Positions 52,679 through 61,464 of a stretch of DNA of 64,000 nucleotides are shown here, piece after piece (position 1 is the first letter of the stretch; the number at the start of each line of letters is the position of its first letter). The position numbers and the translations under genes were made by a program. Source of the DNA: an uncultured Selenomonadaceae bacterium (lineage in GTDB: Bacteria; Bacillota; Negativicutes; Selenomonadales; Selenomonadaceae); NCBI GenBank assembly GCA_905233135.1, contig CAJOCQ010000001.1, positions 124,001-188,000 on the forward strand. Direction: 5' to 3'. The notes below the pieces were generated by a model. It worked only from the letters and a program-made list of their open reading frames with translations, made no database searches and was not told the DNA's origin.

Positions 52679-53206
52679 ATGACAGATTTAATTGAAGTAA
52701 TGCGTTCGCGCAGGAGTGTTCGGCAGTACACCGACGAAAAAATTTCTGACGAACAAATTAAAAAAATTGTAAGCGCGGCGTTGCTTGCGCCTTCGGGGCA
52801 TTCAAAATATCCGTGCGAATTTATCATTGTAAAAAATTCTGAAACGCTTGAAAAAATGTCACATTGCCGCGTCGGCGTTGCAAAAATGTTGGCAAGCGCG
52901 GCGGCAGCTGTTGTTGTCATTGCCGATAAAGAAAAATCTGATACAGTTGTTGAAGATTCGGCGGTTGCAATGATGAATATGGAATTAATGGCGGCGTCAT
53001 TGGGAATTGGAAATTGTTGGATACAGGTTAGAAATCGTGACGCGGAAAATAATTCGCCGAGTGAAAATTTTTTGAGAGAAATTTTAAAGTTCCCCGAAAA
53101 TTTTATGTGCCAAGCAATTTTATCGTTGGGAATGCCTTCAAAATTGCCGCGTGCGCGTGAATTGGAAAAATTAAACTTTTCAAAAGTTCACGAAGAAATT
53201 TTTTAA
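52679..53206 (+). CDS. Nitroreductase family protein
   Basis: A 175-residue FMN-dependent nitroreductase-like flavoprotein: the opening RSRRSVRQYTDEKISDEQI places the FMN phosphate-binding Arg residues, APSGHSKYPCEFIIV follows, and the late GIGNCWIQVR and LSLGMPS blocks match short members of the family. Such enzymes reduce nitro compounds, quinones or flavins with NAD(P)H; the natural substrate is unknown. The ATG has GGGGG eight bases upstream, and a convergent terminator follows. Confidence 0.92.
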   Translation: MTDLIEVMRSRRSVRQYTDEKISDEQIKKIVSAALLAPSGHSKYPCEFIIVKNSETLEKMSHCRVGVAKMLASAAAAVVVIADKEKSDTVVEDSAVAMMNMELMAASLGIGNCWIQVRNRDAENNSPSENFLREILKFPENFMCQAILSLGMPSKLPRARELEKLNFSKVHEEIF

Positions 53207-53226
53207 AATAATTTTTTGCAAACAAA

Positions 53227-53250
53227 AAACCCGCTCCAAAGGCGGGCTTT
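53227..53250. terminator. Bidirectional terminator between converging genes
   Basis: AACCCGC/GCGGGCTT stem with A-run on the left and T-run on the right serves both the nitroreductase (+) and GNAT (-) genes. Confidence 0.85.
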
Positions 53251-53256
53251 TTTATT

Positions 53257-53748
53257 TTATGTCAAAGAAATATATTGCGGGACAATATCTTCAAAGGTGC
53301 CGTCCTTCATACGAAAACCGCCGGGAATTTTTCCCAACTCGATAAATCCCAAACGCTGGTACAAATTGCGCGCGTGAATGTTCGACGCAACAACCGCGTT
53401 AAATTGCAAAATCCTGAATCCCAACTCTCGCGCCTTTTCAATGCAATGTTTAACAATAATTTCGCCAATGTGCCGCCCGCGTAAATCTGCGCGAACGGCA
53501 TAGCTTGCGTTGGAAATGTGACTGCAACGCCCGACGTTATTCGGGTGCAAAATGTACAACGCCAAAATTTCGCCGCTTGCCTCGTCAACTGCAAGCCCCG
53601 TGAAAGATTGCGCCTTTAAAAATTCATCGCCTGTTATTTCGTCAAGTTCTTCTTCTTGCGGAAAAGCAATTCCTGCGCGAACAACTTCATTCCAAATTCC
53701 AACGGCGGCTTTAACATTTTTTGTTTCGTACGGCTTAACAATTATCAT
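53257..53748 (-). CDS. GNAT family N-acetyltransferase
   Basis: A 163-residue GNAT protein. The acetyl-CoA-binding motif A is YAVRADLRGRHIGEIIVKHCIE (R/Q-x-x-G-x-G/A type), and the motif B region NIHARNLYQRLGF ends in the characteristic Y-x-x-x-GF. It transfers an acetyl group to an unknown amine. It is 14 bases upstream of the GGDEF gene end; both lie on the minus strand. Confidence 0.9.
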   Translation of the reverse strand: MIIVKPYETKNVKAAVGIWNEVVRAGIAFPQEEELDEITGDEFLKAQSFTGLAVDEASGEILALYILHPNNVGRCSHISNASYAVRADLRGRHIGEIIVKHCIEKARELGFRILQFNAVVASNIHARNLYQRLGFIELGKIPGGFRMKDGTFEDIVPQYISLT

Positions 53749-53761
53749 AAATCCTCAATCC

Positions 53762-55594
53762 TTAATCATTATTTTCAATTTCTTCAAACAAAGTATGGCA
53801 GTTGCCCTGAACTTTTTTGCTTTGGTAAGTGCCCGAATCCGCGCGCTTGTAAACTTCCTCGAAAGAAATATTTTCTTCGCCGTCGAAAAACGCACTGCCT
53901 AAACTGATTGTAATTTTTCTTTTGCCTGCAAGTTCGGAAATGTAAATATCGTTAATTTCGTTGAAGAGTCGCTGAATAAGAGCCTTGCCGCGCTCCACGT
54001 CAGTAACGCCGACAGCGTAAACTGCGTACTCATCGCCGCCGAGTCTCATAACAATATCATTATTTCTGAAAGTGCGTTTCAGCGCGTTTGCAATGGCTTT
54101 AATAACTTTGTCGCCGACATCATGCCCGAAGTTATCATTTATCGATTTAAATTTATCGGCGTCCATCAAGCAAAACATTCCTGCAACTTTGCCTGCAATT
54201 AATTCACGAATAGCCTTTTCACCGCTGCCGCGATTTCTCAAGCCCGTCATTAAATCAGTTTCAGATTTGCGCTTCAATTCGTCGGCGCGGCGTTTTTCTT
54301 CTTCGATAACTTCAATAGCGAAAACCATTTGTTCGCCGGATTTTTTACCAATGTTATCAAGCAAAAGGAAATTCGCCCGACACCAGCCGTATTCTTTGCT
54401 CAAAAATTCGTAGCTGATAGCGCGTTTGCCTTCAATTCGGTGTGCCAAAGTTTCAAAGTCAATGAAGTAAAGCAAACTGCGCAAAGTTTCATATTTCGTA
54501 GTTGAAATAAGAGAATTTTTAATTTTCCGCGCGGCGTTGCCGCCGTCCCTAATCTGCAACAAATTAAATCCTTCGTGGCGGCTGATTTCGCGTACGGTGT
54601 TATATTTCAAATCGATAACGTGCATTGAGGCGTATTTATCGGCGTGGCTTGTAAGTCCTTGACGCTTTGATTCTTCGGTTATTTTGGTATGTTCCTTGCC
54701 GACTTTAAATTGAACGAAAAGCAAAAGTATGACAAGTACAACGCCCGAATAGCCTAAAATTTGTAAGACCAAATCCGAAAAAATTCCCTGATTATGCGCG
54801 TCTTCGCGGCGAATGATTAAATAGGTATTTGTTTCGGGAATGTAACGCCCTGCAAAAAAATTGTCGTCAATCGTTTCCAAAAAAATTTCGTTAATGTCGA
54901 AAGTTTCGCTTTGTTGCAACTTCAAAATAATATCTTTCAGGTAGGGGTCTTTGAATTTTACCGCGTTTGTATCAATATCAAAATTTTCTTCAGCGTGGAA
55001 TAAATCGATTTTAATTTTGTGCGCGTCTTCTTTTTGGGTCAAAATTGCTTGTAAATTTTCAATAGGCAGACCAATTCCGCAAATGCCGAGCAAATTGCCC
55101 GCTTCGTCTTCAATGCGCGAATTTATAAAAACGTTCCACGAATCTTTATTAAATTCATTCGGTTCTACTAAAACGGCTTGCGGGAGATTTTTATCAAGAA
55201 AATTTTTATACCAAAAATCGTTGGGATTATTTTCAACGTCAACTTTTTTGTTAAATCCGCCGTCGTAATAATAATTTTTTGTAGCGGCAGAAACTACGAA
55301 AGTTATATTGTAGCCGAAATTTTCTTTAATGCCGCTTAAATAATTTTGCATTATTGAAATTTCTTCATTGGGCGCAAAGTTCAATTCGTTCTTCAAATTC
55401 TGTTTCAAAAAGCTGTCGTGCGCCATTGTGTTTGAAACCATTGTTGATTTCAAAATTTCGTTGTGCATTGTGTCATAAACATCGGCGACAACCAATTTTG
55501 CAACTTCTTCATCGTGCGTTTTTATAACGTCATTCAGGAAGTAACACGAAACGCAAACTGAAATTGTATACGTTACAAAAATTACAAGTGCCAA
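53762..55594 (-). CDS. Membrane diguanylate cyclase with extracytoplasmic sensor
   Basis: A GGDEF protein that should make cyclic di-GMP. TM1 is near residues 2-20, with a dCache-like extracytoplasmic domain at about 25-275 (FGYNITFVVSAATKNYYYDG, GIGLPIENLQAI), TM2 near 283-300, a PAS-like linker and the catalytic domain at about 445-600. The active site reads RLGGDEY, and the inhibitory-site RxxD is present as RNND exactly five residues before it. The N-terminus is uncertain: this frame is open further upstream to TTG codons at 55648 and 55672, and a better-looking peptide is encoded out of frame nearby. Confidence 0.9.
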   Translation of the reverse strand: MALVIFVTYTISVCVSCYFLNDVIKTHDEEVAKLVVADVYDTMHNEILKSTMVSNTMAHDSFLKQNLKNELNFAPNEEISIMQNYLSGIKENFGYNITFVVSAATKNYYYDGGFNKKVDVENNPNDFWYKNFLDKNLPQAVLVEPNEFNKDSWNVFINSRIEDEAGNLLGICGIGLPIENLQAILTQKEDAHKIKIDLFHAEENFDIDTNAVKFKDPYLKDIILKLQQSETFDINEIFLETIDDNFFAGRYIPETNTYLIIRREDAHNQGIFSDLVLQILGYSGVVLVILLLFVQFKVGKEHTKITEESKRQGLTSHADKYASMHVIDLKYNTVREISRHEGFNLLQIRDGGNAARKIKNSLISTTKYETLRSLLYFIDFETLAHRIEGKRAISYEFLSKEYGWCRANFLLLDNIGKKSGEQMVFAIEVIEEEKRRADELKRKSETDLMTGLRNRGSGEKAIRELIAGKVAGMFCLMDADKFKSINDNFGHDVGDKVIKAIANALKRTFRNNDIVMRLGGDEYAVYAVGVTDVERGKALIQRLFNEINDIYISELAGKRKITISLGSAFFDGEENISFEEVYKRADSGTYQSKKVQGNCHTLFEEIENND

Positions 55595-55796
55595 TGTTTT
55601 AGGTGCCTCAAAGTACTTGGAAAATTCTTCGCCGATATATTGTGCAATTTTTTCGCCGAAGTAGTCTTCAACTATTGGTTTATTACTCGTCGGAGCTCCC
55701 TCCCTTTAAGCCGCCTTCCCTAAGTTTTTCGGTAAAAATTTTTAAATCCCTACTGCCTTAATTAATAAATACTTTAACGATAAAATTAATTTAAAC

Positions 55797-57341
55797 TTAA
55801 GCCGCCTTTCTTTCTGCAACATTTTCAGATAAATTTTTAATGCGCCCTTCGACTTCAATTCCCTTAGTGCCGTTTTCGTTAATATATTCTGTCAAAACAA
55901 CGTCCATAGTTTCAAATTCGCCGACAACTTTTAAATCTTTCAACATTGTATAATCGTCGCCGCCCATTAAAGTAAAATCTAATGCGCTCATTGTATAAAT
56001 TTTATTTTCGTCAAGCGGTGCGCCGTTAATAAAAATTTCTTGGACGCGCTGTCCTACAGGTTGCGAAGGGTCAAAAGTAAAATTCATACCGCTTACAGCC
56101 AAAAAGCCGCCAAATGTTGCAGGGTAGCCGAAAACCGAATGTTCAAGCATTGCACGAACAGTTTTACCGTCAATTTCAACTTTTTTGGCAAGGTTGCCGA
56201 AAGGTGCAATTTCCAAAATATTGCCGCGCGTAATATCGCCCGCAGGTAAGCTTGTGCGAATGCCGCCGCAATTCATAACCGCAAAATCTGCGCCGCTTTT
56301 CCAACGCAGAGCATCTGCGCAAAGGTTGCCGATTTCGGATTCTTGTCGGCGAATAATTTCTCTTTCGCCCGTTAATGCTTTATCGCTATGTGCAACAACT
56401 TCGTCGAGGATTTTTTTATTTTTCTTTTCCATTTTTATAACTTGATTAATAATTCTTTTATCGGGCGTAGGATTAATTTTTTTGACATCTTCAGCCGTCA
56501 AAAGTTTTGCGCTTTTAGAAATAATTTTACCGTCGCGCAGATTTATTTTGACTTGTCCCAAAAAATGTTCGTAGCAGCCCGTTTGCGCAATTAAAGTATT
56601 TTTGACGGTTAAACCTTCGGGCAATTCCGTATGGCTGTGCCCGTCAATTATAACGTCAATTCCTTCAGTTTCTGCGGCAATCCTTTCGCTTGTAAATTCG
56701 GAACTTTTATCAACGCCCATATGCATAACGGCAATTAAAACGTCACATTGCGGGCGAAGAATTTTAATTTGTTCCTTCGCAGATTCAACGGGGTTTATAA
56801 AATCAAGTTTAGCAAATTTGACAATCGAAGATTTATAGGCAGTTTCAGGCGTTGCAAGTCCGAAGACGCCGATTTTAATATTGCCCTGTTTGAAAATTTT
56901 GTACGCGGGGAAAAGTTTTGCTCCGTTGTTTGAGTATGCAACATTGGCGGCAAGGAGGGAAAATTTAAATTTTTTCGCCAATTTCAAAAGTTGGTCGGAG
57001 CCGTAATTAAAATCGTGGTTGCCGGGAACAAATAAATCAATTCCCGCCGCGTTTAAAAGCGGAATCATATTTTCGCCCTTGCTGATATTAATTCGCGGCA
57101 TCCCGTGTAAAGTGTCGCCCGCGTCGAACCAATAAGTAAGCTTGTTTTGTTTTTTAACGGTTTTAACCGCCGCCGCCATTTCGGCAAGCCCTATACTTTT
57201 ATTGCTGTCGTCGCTGTTTACAATTCGGCTGTGCATATCGTTTGTATGGAAAATTATAATTTCTTCCGCGTTGACGCCGCGCGGTATAAAAAAAATCAGC
57301 AATATTGCTGACAGTGCTAAAATTTTTATTTGCTTTAACAA
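55797..57341 (-). CDS. 5'-nucleotidase/2',3'-cyclic phosphodiesterase (UshA-like), exported
   Basis: A 514-residue periplasmic nucleotidase. The signal peptide ends near NA-EE. The metallophosphatase domain has FHTNDMHSR, GDTLHG, GNHDFNYG, VMHMG and GHSHTELP as metal ligands. The C-terminal 5'-nucleotidase domain has NCGGIR and the substrate-stacking region SGMNFTFDPS. It salvages nucleotides outside the cytoplasm. A TTG at 57347 is two bases after GGAG, whereas the TTG at 57341 has eight-base spacing, so 57341 is preferred. It follows tatC by about 45 bases, which is notable since Tat can export folded enzymes, but its signal lacks a twin Arg. Confidence 0.92.
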   Translation of the reverse strand: MLKQIKILALSAILLIFFIPRGVNAEEIIIFHTNDMHSRIVNSDDSNKSIGLAEMAAAVKTVKKQNKLTYWFDAGDTLHGMPRINISKGENMIPLLNAAGIDLFVPGNHDFNYGSDQLLKLAKKFKFSLLAANVAYSNNGAKLFPAYKIFKQGNIKIGVFGLATPETAYKSSIVKFAKLDFINPVESAKEQIKILRPQCDVLIAVMHMGVDKSSEFTSERIAAETEGIDVIIDGHSHTELPEGLTVKNTLIAQTGCYEHFLGQVKINLRDGKIISKSAKLLTAEDVKKINPTPDKRIINQVIKMEKKNKKILDEVVAHSDKALTGEREIIRRQESEIGNLCADALRWKSGADFAVMNCGGIRTSLPAGDITRGNILEIAPFGNLAKKVEIDGKTVRAMLEHSVFGYPATFGGFLAVSGMNFTFDPSQPVGQRVQEIFINGAPLDENKIYTMSALDFTLMGGDDYTMLKDLKVVGEFETMDVVLTEYINENGTKGIEVEGRIKNLSENVAERKAA

Positions 57342-57386
57342 ATTCAAGTCTCCTTTTTGGTTGAATTATTTTAATTAAATGTTTGT

Positions 57387-58136
57387 TCATTTTCTCAAAA
57401 TGTGTTTAACAATTCTGTAACCTGCTTCATAAAGTAAAATTATTGGGAACGCCAAAGAAATTTGGCTGATAACATCGGGCGGCGTAATTATTGCGCCAAT
57501 TACAAACGCTGCAAAAAAAATTATTCGGCGGTACTTGCCCAAAAATTCACTCGTCAAAATTCCCAACTGCGCCAAAACTATTACAACCAACGGTAATTCA
57601 AACACAAAGCCGAAAGGCAACAAAAATGTTATCACGAAGTCAAAATAATTTCGGAATGAAAACATTGTTTGCAAATCTTCGGAGCTGAATCCCATAAAAA
57701 ATTTCAGTGCAAGCGGCAGAATTAAGAAAAATGCAAACGCAAGCCCCGCAAAAAATAAAATAACGGACGCCGGCACAAGTACGCCCAAAACTGCGCGCTC
57801 GGATTTTGTCAGCGCAGGCAGGAAGAATTGCCATACGTGAAAAAAAATTATCGGAAGGGCTATTAAAAACCCTGCGACAATATCTATTTTCAAATATGTA
57901 AAAAACGCTTCGCCCGGCTGCATATAGTAAAGTTTGCCGACGGGCGCAGTTAAAAATTTTGTAATTTCGTCAAGAAAAAAATACGCAACGCCGCTACCCG
58001 CCGCTATTGCAAGCAAACTTTTTATAATGCGGGAGCGCAATTCTTCCAAATGCGCCGTAATTGACATTGTGCCGTCATCAGTTGGCGCGGAATTTTCTTC
58101 TGTTTGAGTTGTCAATTTATCTTCGCTTGAAGTCAT
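57387..58136 (-). CDS. tatC: Sec-independent protein translocase TatC
   Basis: TatC is the receptor of the twin-arginine pathway. The 249-residue protein has a charged N-terminal extension, then [17 protein letters not shown], the conserved first helix, and five further membrane segments with [11 protein letters not shown] and [11 protein letters not shown]. Its ATG overlaps the tatA stop by ATGA. There is no tatB, which is normal in Firmicutes with a minimal TatAC system. Confidence 0.97.
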   Translation of the reverse strand: MTSSEDKLTTQTEENSAPTDDGTMSITAHLEELRSRIIKSLLAIAAGSGVAYFFLDEITKFLTAPVGKLYYMQPGEAFFTYLKIDIVAGFLIALPIIFFHVWQFFLPALTKSERAVLGVLVPASVILFFAGLAFAFFLILPLALKFFMGFSSEDLQTMFSFRNYFDFVITFLLPFGFVFELPLVVIVLAQLGILTSEFLGKYRRIIFFAAFVIGAIITPPDVISQISLAFPIILLYEAGYRIVKHILRK

Positions 58137-58312
58137 TTTTTCTCGGTTTTTTCAGGTACTTCAATGGTTTTTTCGTCTTCAGAATTTGCCTGCTTAAATT
58201 CTTTGATACTTTGCCCTAAAGCCTTACCTACGCCGGGAAGTTTGCCGGGACCGAAAATCACCAATCCTATAACCAAAATTAAAATCAGTTCCGGCACGCC
58301 TATTCCAAACAT
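58133..58312 (-). CDS. tatA: Sec-independent protein translocase TatA
   Basis: A 59-residue protein read [20 protein letters not shown], then [20 protein letters not shown], the canonical TatA membrane helix, hinge and amphipathic helix, followed by a short acidic/basic tail. TatA forms the translocation pore. AAAGGAG lies eight bases before the ATG, and the stop overlaps the tatC start. Confidence 0.96.
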   Translation of the reverse strand: MFGIGVPELILILVIGLVIFGPGKLPGVGKALGQSIKEFKQANSEDEKTIEVPEKTEKK

Positions 58313-58344
58313 AATAACGCTCCTTTCAAATTTTTCTTTTGCAA

Positions 58345-58372
58345 ATTATACCATAAAAAATTTTTACAACAA
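58345..58372 (-). promoter_or_regulatory. Sigma-70 promoter of tatAC
   Basis: On the minus strand TTGTTG (58367-58372), 16 bases, TATAAT (58345-58350), about 32 bases before the tatA ATG. Confidence 0.65.
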
Positions 58373-58470
58373 CAAGAAAAAAATTTTTTTTGCAGGAAAA
58401 TTTTCTGAAAATATTTTCAGGTAGCGTTAATGATTTATAATTTTTTTATTTTAAATTTTAAATTTTAAAT

Positions 58471-58644
58471 GTGGTTTTTCTTTTTTTTGTAAAAAAAGAA
58501 AAGCCACCTAAAAGAAAAAAACTTGCCGCCCGTCAGGGCCGCTCGGTTTCTGTACGCACGTAGTAACAGGATGCCCCCTTTGGGGCGCAAACTTTTTCCC
58601 ACGCTCGTAAAAAACGTCAAGCTGCGGCTTTAATGACGGGCGGC
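58471..58644. repeat. Structured intergenic repeat family A, copy 3
   Basis: A pyrimidine/purine hairpin GTGGTTTTTC...GAAAAGCCAC (58471-58507) is followed by a core closed by GCCGCCCGTCA (58525-58535) and TGACGGGCGGC (58634-58644). The core contains TTTCTGTACGCACGTAGTAA, GCCCCCTTTGGGGC and GCTGCGGC. It is the reverse complement of the copies at 21.9 and 61.5 kb and fills most of the 435-base gap between tatA and the next gene. Confidence 0.85.
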
Positions 58645-58747
58645 TTTTTATTTTTCTAAAACCTAAAAAGCAACAAAAAAACTCTCCGCCAATTTGACGA
58701 AGAGTTAATTTTTTTTCGGGATTCGGAAAAATCCTTATTCCGTAAAA

Positions 58748-59464
58748 CTATTCTAAATTGCCGCTCGTAAGTTTGCTCATAACTGTATCGAAACGGTGCA
58801 TTAATTCTTGATAAGTTTGTTGGGTAATGTCGGGCATTTCGTTGCTGCCTGTAGCGTCTTTCCACGCCATACCCGCTTGCTTGAATCCTTCTTCAACTGC
58901 CGCGCGCATTTCTTCAAGCTTTTCGGGGTTGCCGCCTGCCAATGTTTCAGCAAGTCCAAAAATTCTGTCTGAAACTGCGCCAACTGACCATTCGCCGCCT
59001 TCAGCAACTGCCTTTGCCGCGTCTTCGGGATTGGTTGCAACTTCAGGCAAGGCAAATCTTGAGGCGTCAACTTGAATACCGCCGAAATTCAAAATTCCAA
59101 TACCTTCATCAAGCCAACCTTGCAATTTGTCATTGTTTGAAGACAAAGTTTGAATCATAAGGTTGAGCATAGCCTGTTCTTGCATAGCCGCCGCGTCTTT
59201 TAACGCGCCAATTTGTTCTTCAGTGAGCCCTTTGGATTTTTCAACTTTTGAATCTTTGGCTACAGTTTCGGTGGATTTTTGCGCCGCCGCCAATTTTGCC
59301 GCGTCAGAAATTTCAATTTCGTAAGCGTTGCCGATTGAATTTGTTGCTGAATCTGATTTTTGCGCGGCGTTGTTTGAATACGCGCCGTAAGCAGATTTTG
59401 CAACTGCCGAATTAACATTGGTATTAACTTGAGCAGTCATTTTGGAAATTGCATTTACATCCAT
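58748..59464 (-). CDS. Hypothetical protein, possibly motility-linked
   Basis: A 238-residue soluble protein. The N-terminal 80 residues are Ala/Asn/Ser-rich and flexible; then AAAMQEQAMLNLMIQTLSS and a C-terminal helical part GLAETLAGGNPEKLEEMRAAV with DITQQTYQELMHRFD. This C-terminal pattern recalls DUF5610-type proteins seen near flagellar genes, but I cannot confirm it. It lies 59 bases after the preceding gene in the same direction, and that gene has a possible sigma-28 promoter, which is the only other hint of motility. Confidence 0.75.
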   Translation of the reverse strand: MDVNAISKMTAQVNTNVNSAVAKSAYGAYSNNAAQKSDSATNSIGNAYEIEISDAAKLAAAQKSTETVAKDSKVEKSKGLTEEQIGALKDAAAMQEQAMLNLMIQTLSSNNDKLQGWLDEGIGILNFGGIQVDASRFALPEVATNPEDAAKAVAEGGEWSVGAVSDRIFGLAETLAGGNPEKLEEMRAAVEEGFKQAGMAWKDATGSNEMPDITQQTYQELMHRFDTVMSKLTSGNLE

Positions 59465-59523
59465 GTTAAAAACCTCCCGTAATAGAAAAAAATATCGTAA
59501 GGCGAAATTGCCGTTACTTCAAA

Positions 59524-59949
59524 TTACAACATTAAAAGTTCTGCCAAAGTGAAACGTTGAACATATTTAATTTCGGTATCGCCTTCGGGCGTTGGCGGCG
59601 CGGAATAATCAGGCATTGGTACAAGGTGCGGTTTAATTTTTTGCGTTGAGGAAATTTTGCCGTCTTCATAAGTTGTAATCATAATTGAACCGTCGGGGCG
59701 AAATCTTTTGACAGTCTCGATAACGGGCATATTTGTTTCAACGTTAATATCTTGATTAAAATTATTTTCGGAAGCGGCTTTAAATTCGTTTTGCATTTCG
59801 GCGATTTTTTCTGATAAAATTTTTGCGTAGTCTGAAGAAAATCCTGCAGAATTAACGGCTGAAAAATTATTGCCTTGATTTTTGGAAATTGAAACCTTCG
59901 CCAAAGTTGCAAGTAAATCTTTTGACGCCGTGATATTCCACGAGTCCAT
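59524..59949 (-). CDS. Hypothetical protein behind a possible flagellar promoter
   Basis: A 141-residue soluble protein: the N-terminus is helical and Ser/Asn-rich (LLATLAKVSISKNQGNNFSA), followed by VKRFRPDGSIMITTYEDGKI, a short beta region, and a C-terminus ending LAELLML. Similar short proteins with an -RPDGSI- strand occur near flagellar genes, but I have no firm family. The ATG at 59949 has AAAGGAG upstream. It is the first gene of a two-gene minus-strand unit. Confidence 0.75.
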   Translation of the reverse strand: MDSWNITASKDLLATLAKVSISKNQGNNFSAVNSAGFSSDYAKILSEKIAEMQNEFKAASENNFNQDINVETNMPVIETVKRFRPDGSIMITTYEDGKISSTQKIKPHLVPMPDYSAPPTPEGDTEIKYVQRFTLAELLML

Positions 59950-59990
59950 TTTCAACGCTCCTTTCAAAATTATAAATCAATTCAACAGTT

Positions 59991-60017
59991 TTATCGTTGT
60001 TTTTAGTTTAGTGCTTA
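59991..60017 (-). promoter_or_regulatory. Possible sigma-28 promoter
   Basis: On the minus strand TAAG (60014-60017), exactly 15 bases, AACGATAA (59991-59998); six of eight -10 bases agree with GCCGATAA. Confidence 0.45.
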
Positions 60018-60033
60018 ACAGAAATTTTTTGCC

Positions 60034-60062
60034 TTGAAAATAAAATTCGGCGTTGCTATAAT
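60034..60062 (+). promoter_or_regulatory. Sigma-70 promoter of the pilin-like gene
   Basis: TTGAAA (60034-60039), 17 bases, TATAAT (60057-60062), about 28 bases before the ATG. Confidence 0.8.
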
Positions 60063-60089
60063 TTTTAAAAATTTTTTGGAGGGTACAAA

Positions 60090-60470
60090 ATGAATCAGAA
60101 AGGATTTGCTACGCTTGAAATTATTTTAATGGTTATGGTAGTTGCAATTTTGGCGACAATGGCAGTGCCGCAATTTGAAAAAATTACCGCGCAAGCCAAT
60201 ACTTCAAAAGTTCAATCAGATTTGGCGGCGATTCAATCTGCAGCGGCAGTTTATCAAATGGAAAAAGGCGAAGTTGCAACTTATGACAAATTAACGACAA
60301 ATAATGCTGCTTACTTTGAAAACGGCGCACCGCAAGCTCCGACGGGCAAAATTTATGTTGACGGTAATTTAACGCAAATAGGCACTACAGGTTATGGACT
60401 TACGACTGACGGCAAGGCAACTTTTGACGGAAAAACGGCGGAGCATTTTACTTCAAGAAGTTCAAGCTAA
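60090..60470 (+). CDS. Type IV pilin-like (prepilin) protein
   Basis: A 126-residue protein with a class III signal: MNQKG followed by FATLEIILMVMVVAILATMA. Cleavage after Gly5 would leave Phe1 and Glu5 as in type IV pilins. The remaining globular part has SKVQSDLAAIQSAAAVYQMEKG and small strands rich in Gly/Thr. It may be a pilus or a competence or type II secretion pseudopilin; no assembly genes are in the window. GGAGGG lies before the ATG, with its own promoter and terminator. Confidence 0.88.
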   Translation: MNQKGFATLEIILMVMVVAILATMAVPQFEKITAQANTSKVQSDLAAIQSAAAVYQMEKGEVATYDKLTTNNAAYFENGAPQAPTGKIYVDGNLTQIGTTGYGLTTDGKATFDGKTAEHFTSRSSS

Positions 60471-60485
60471 ATAAAAATTTTTTTA

Positions 60486-60520
60486 GCGATTGAGTAAAAA
60501 AACTTGGTCGCAATTTTTTT
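60486..60520 (+). terminator. Intrinsic terminator of the pilin-like gene
   Basis: GCGATTGAGT and ACTTGGTCGC pair over ten positions (with G-U pairs) around an A-rich loop; seven T follow. The arrangement is similar to the tRNA-Leu terminator. Confidence 0.8.
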
Positions 60521-60529
60521 GCGCAGTTA

Positions 60530-60558
60530 TCGACGTGATTAAATATAAATGATATAAT
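60530..60558 (+). promoter_or_regulatory. Sigma-70 promoter of lpxC
   Basis: TCGACG (60530-60535), 17 bases, TATAAT (60553-60558), about 30 bases before the start. Confidence 0.6.
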
Positions 60559-60590
60559 AATTGAAATTTTTTTTGAAAGGAGAAAGGATT

Positions 60591-61421
60591 TTGCCAAAAC
60601 AAAAAACTTTAAAAAGTTCAGTCGGCGTGACGGGCAAAGGTTTACATTCTGGCGTTGAAGTGCAAATGATTTTGAAACCTGCTGAAGTGGACAGCGGAAT
60701 TTTTTTTGTGCGAACAGATTTAGTGGAAAAAAATAAAATCTGCGCGACGCCCGCAAATGTAACTTCAACAATACGTGCGACAACTTTGGAAGAAAACGGC
60801 GTAAAAGTTTTTACCATAGAACATTTAATGAGTGCGCTTGCAGCTTGCGGAATTGATAATTGCGCGGTTGAAATGAACGCCGAAGAGCCGCCCGTGCTTG
60901 AAGGAAATTCCATAGGTTTTTTTGAAATGATAAAATCAGCCGGGATTTTGGAACAGCCCGCCGAGCGTAAAGAAATTCGGCTTGAAAAAATTTATCGCGC
61001 AGATTCTGACGACGGAAAAAAATTTATAATAGCCCTGCCGTATGACGGCTTTAAAATAAGTTTCACTTCAATAAATCCGCACCCTTTGATTGGCATTCAA
61101 TTTGAAGACTTTGAAATTACCGAAGAAATTTACAAAAAAGAAATTGCGCCTGCGCGGACAATCGCCTATGAAAGGGAAGTTGAGGCGTTGCACGCGGCGG
61201 GATTGGGGCGCGGCGGCAATTTAAATAACGTGATTGTTTACAATGACAACGGCTGGCTTAACGAACTGAAATTCTCAGATGAACTTGTCCGCCATAAAAT
61301 TTTGGACGTTATAGGCGATTTGCGTTTAATTGGTTTTTTGAAATGTCATATAATAGCAGTTGCGTCGGGGCACGCGCTGAACGCCAAACTTGCAAAAAAA
61401 ATTTACGCAGATTTTTTATAG
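60591..61421 (+). CDS. lpxC: UDP-3-O-acyl-N-acetylglucosamine deacetylase LpxC
   Basis: LpxC catalyses the committed, zinc-dependent deacetylation in lipid A synthesis. The 276-residue protein opens PKQKTLKSSVGVTGKGLHSG and has the zinc His in IEHLMSAL, the HKILDVIGD motif (His and Asp) and the C-terminal catalytic His in VASGHALN. The TTG at 60591 is chosen because AAAGGAG lies eight bases upstream and homology begins there. It is a stand-alone LpxC, not an LpxC-FabZ fusion, although fabZ follows. Confidence 0.96.
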   Translation: MPKQKTLKSSVGVTGKGLHSGVEVQMILKPAEVDSGIFFVRTDLVEKNKICATPANVTSTIRATTLEENGVKVFTIEHLMSALAACGIDNCAVEMNAEEPPVLEGNSIGFFEMIKSAGILEQPAERKEIRLEKIYRADSDDGKKFIIALPYDGFKISFTSINPHPLIGIQFEDFEITEEIYKKEIAPARTIAYEREVEALHAAGLGRGGNLNNVIVYNDNGWLNELKFSDELVRHKILDVIGDLRLIGFLKCHIIAVASGHALNAKLAKKIYADFL

Positions 61422-61464
61422 AAGGCAAGAGGCAGTAGGGAATTGAAGTAATCAAGTGAAAAAA

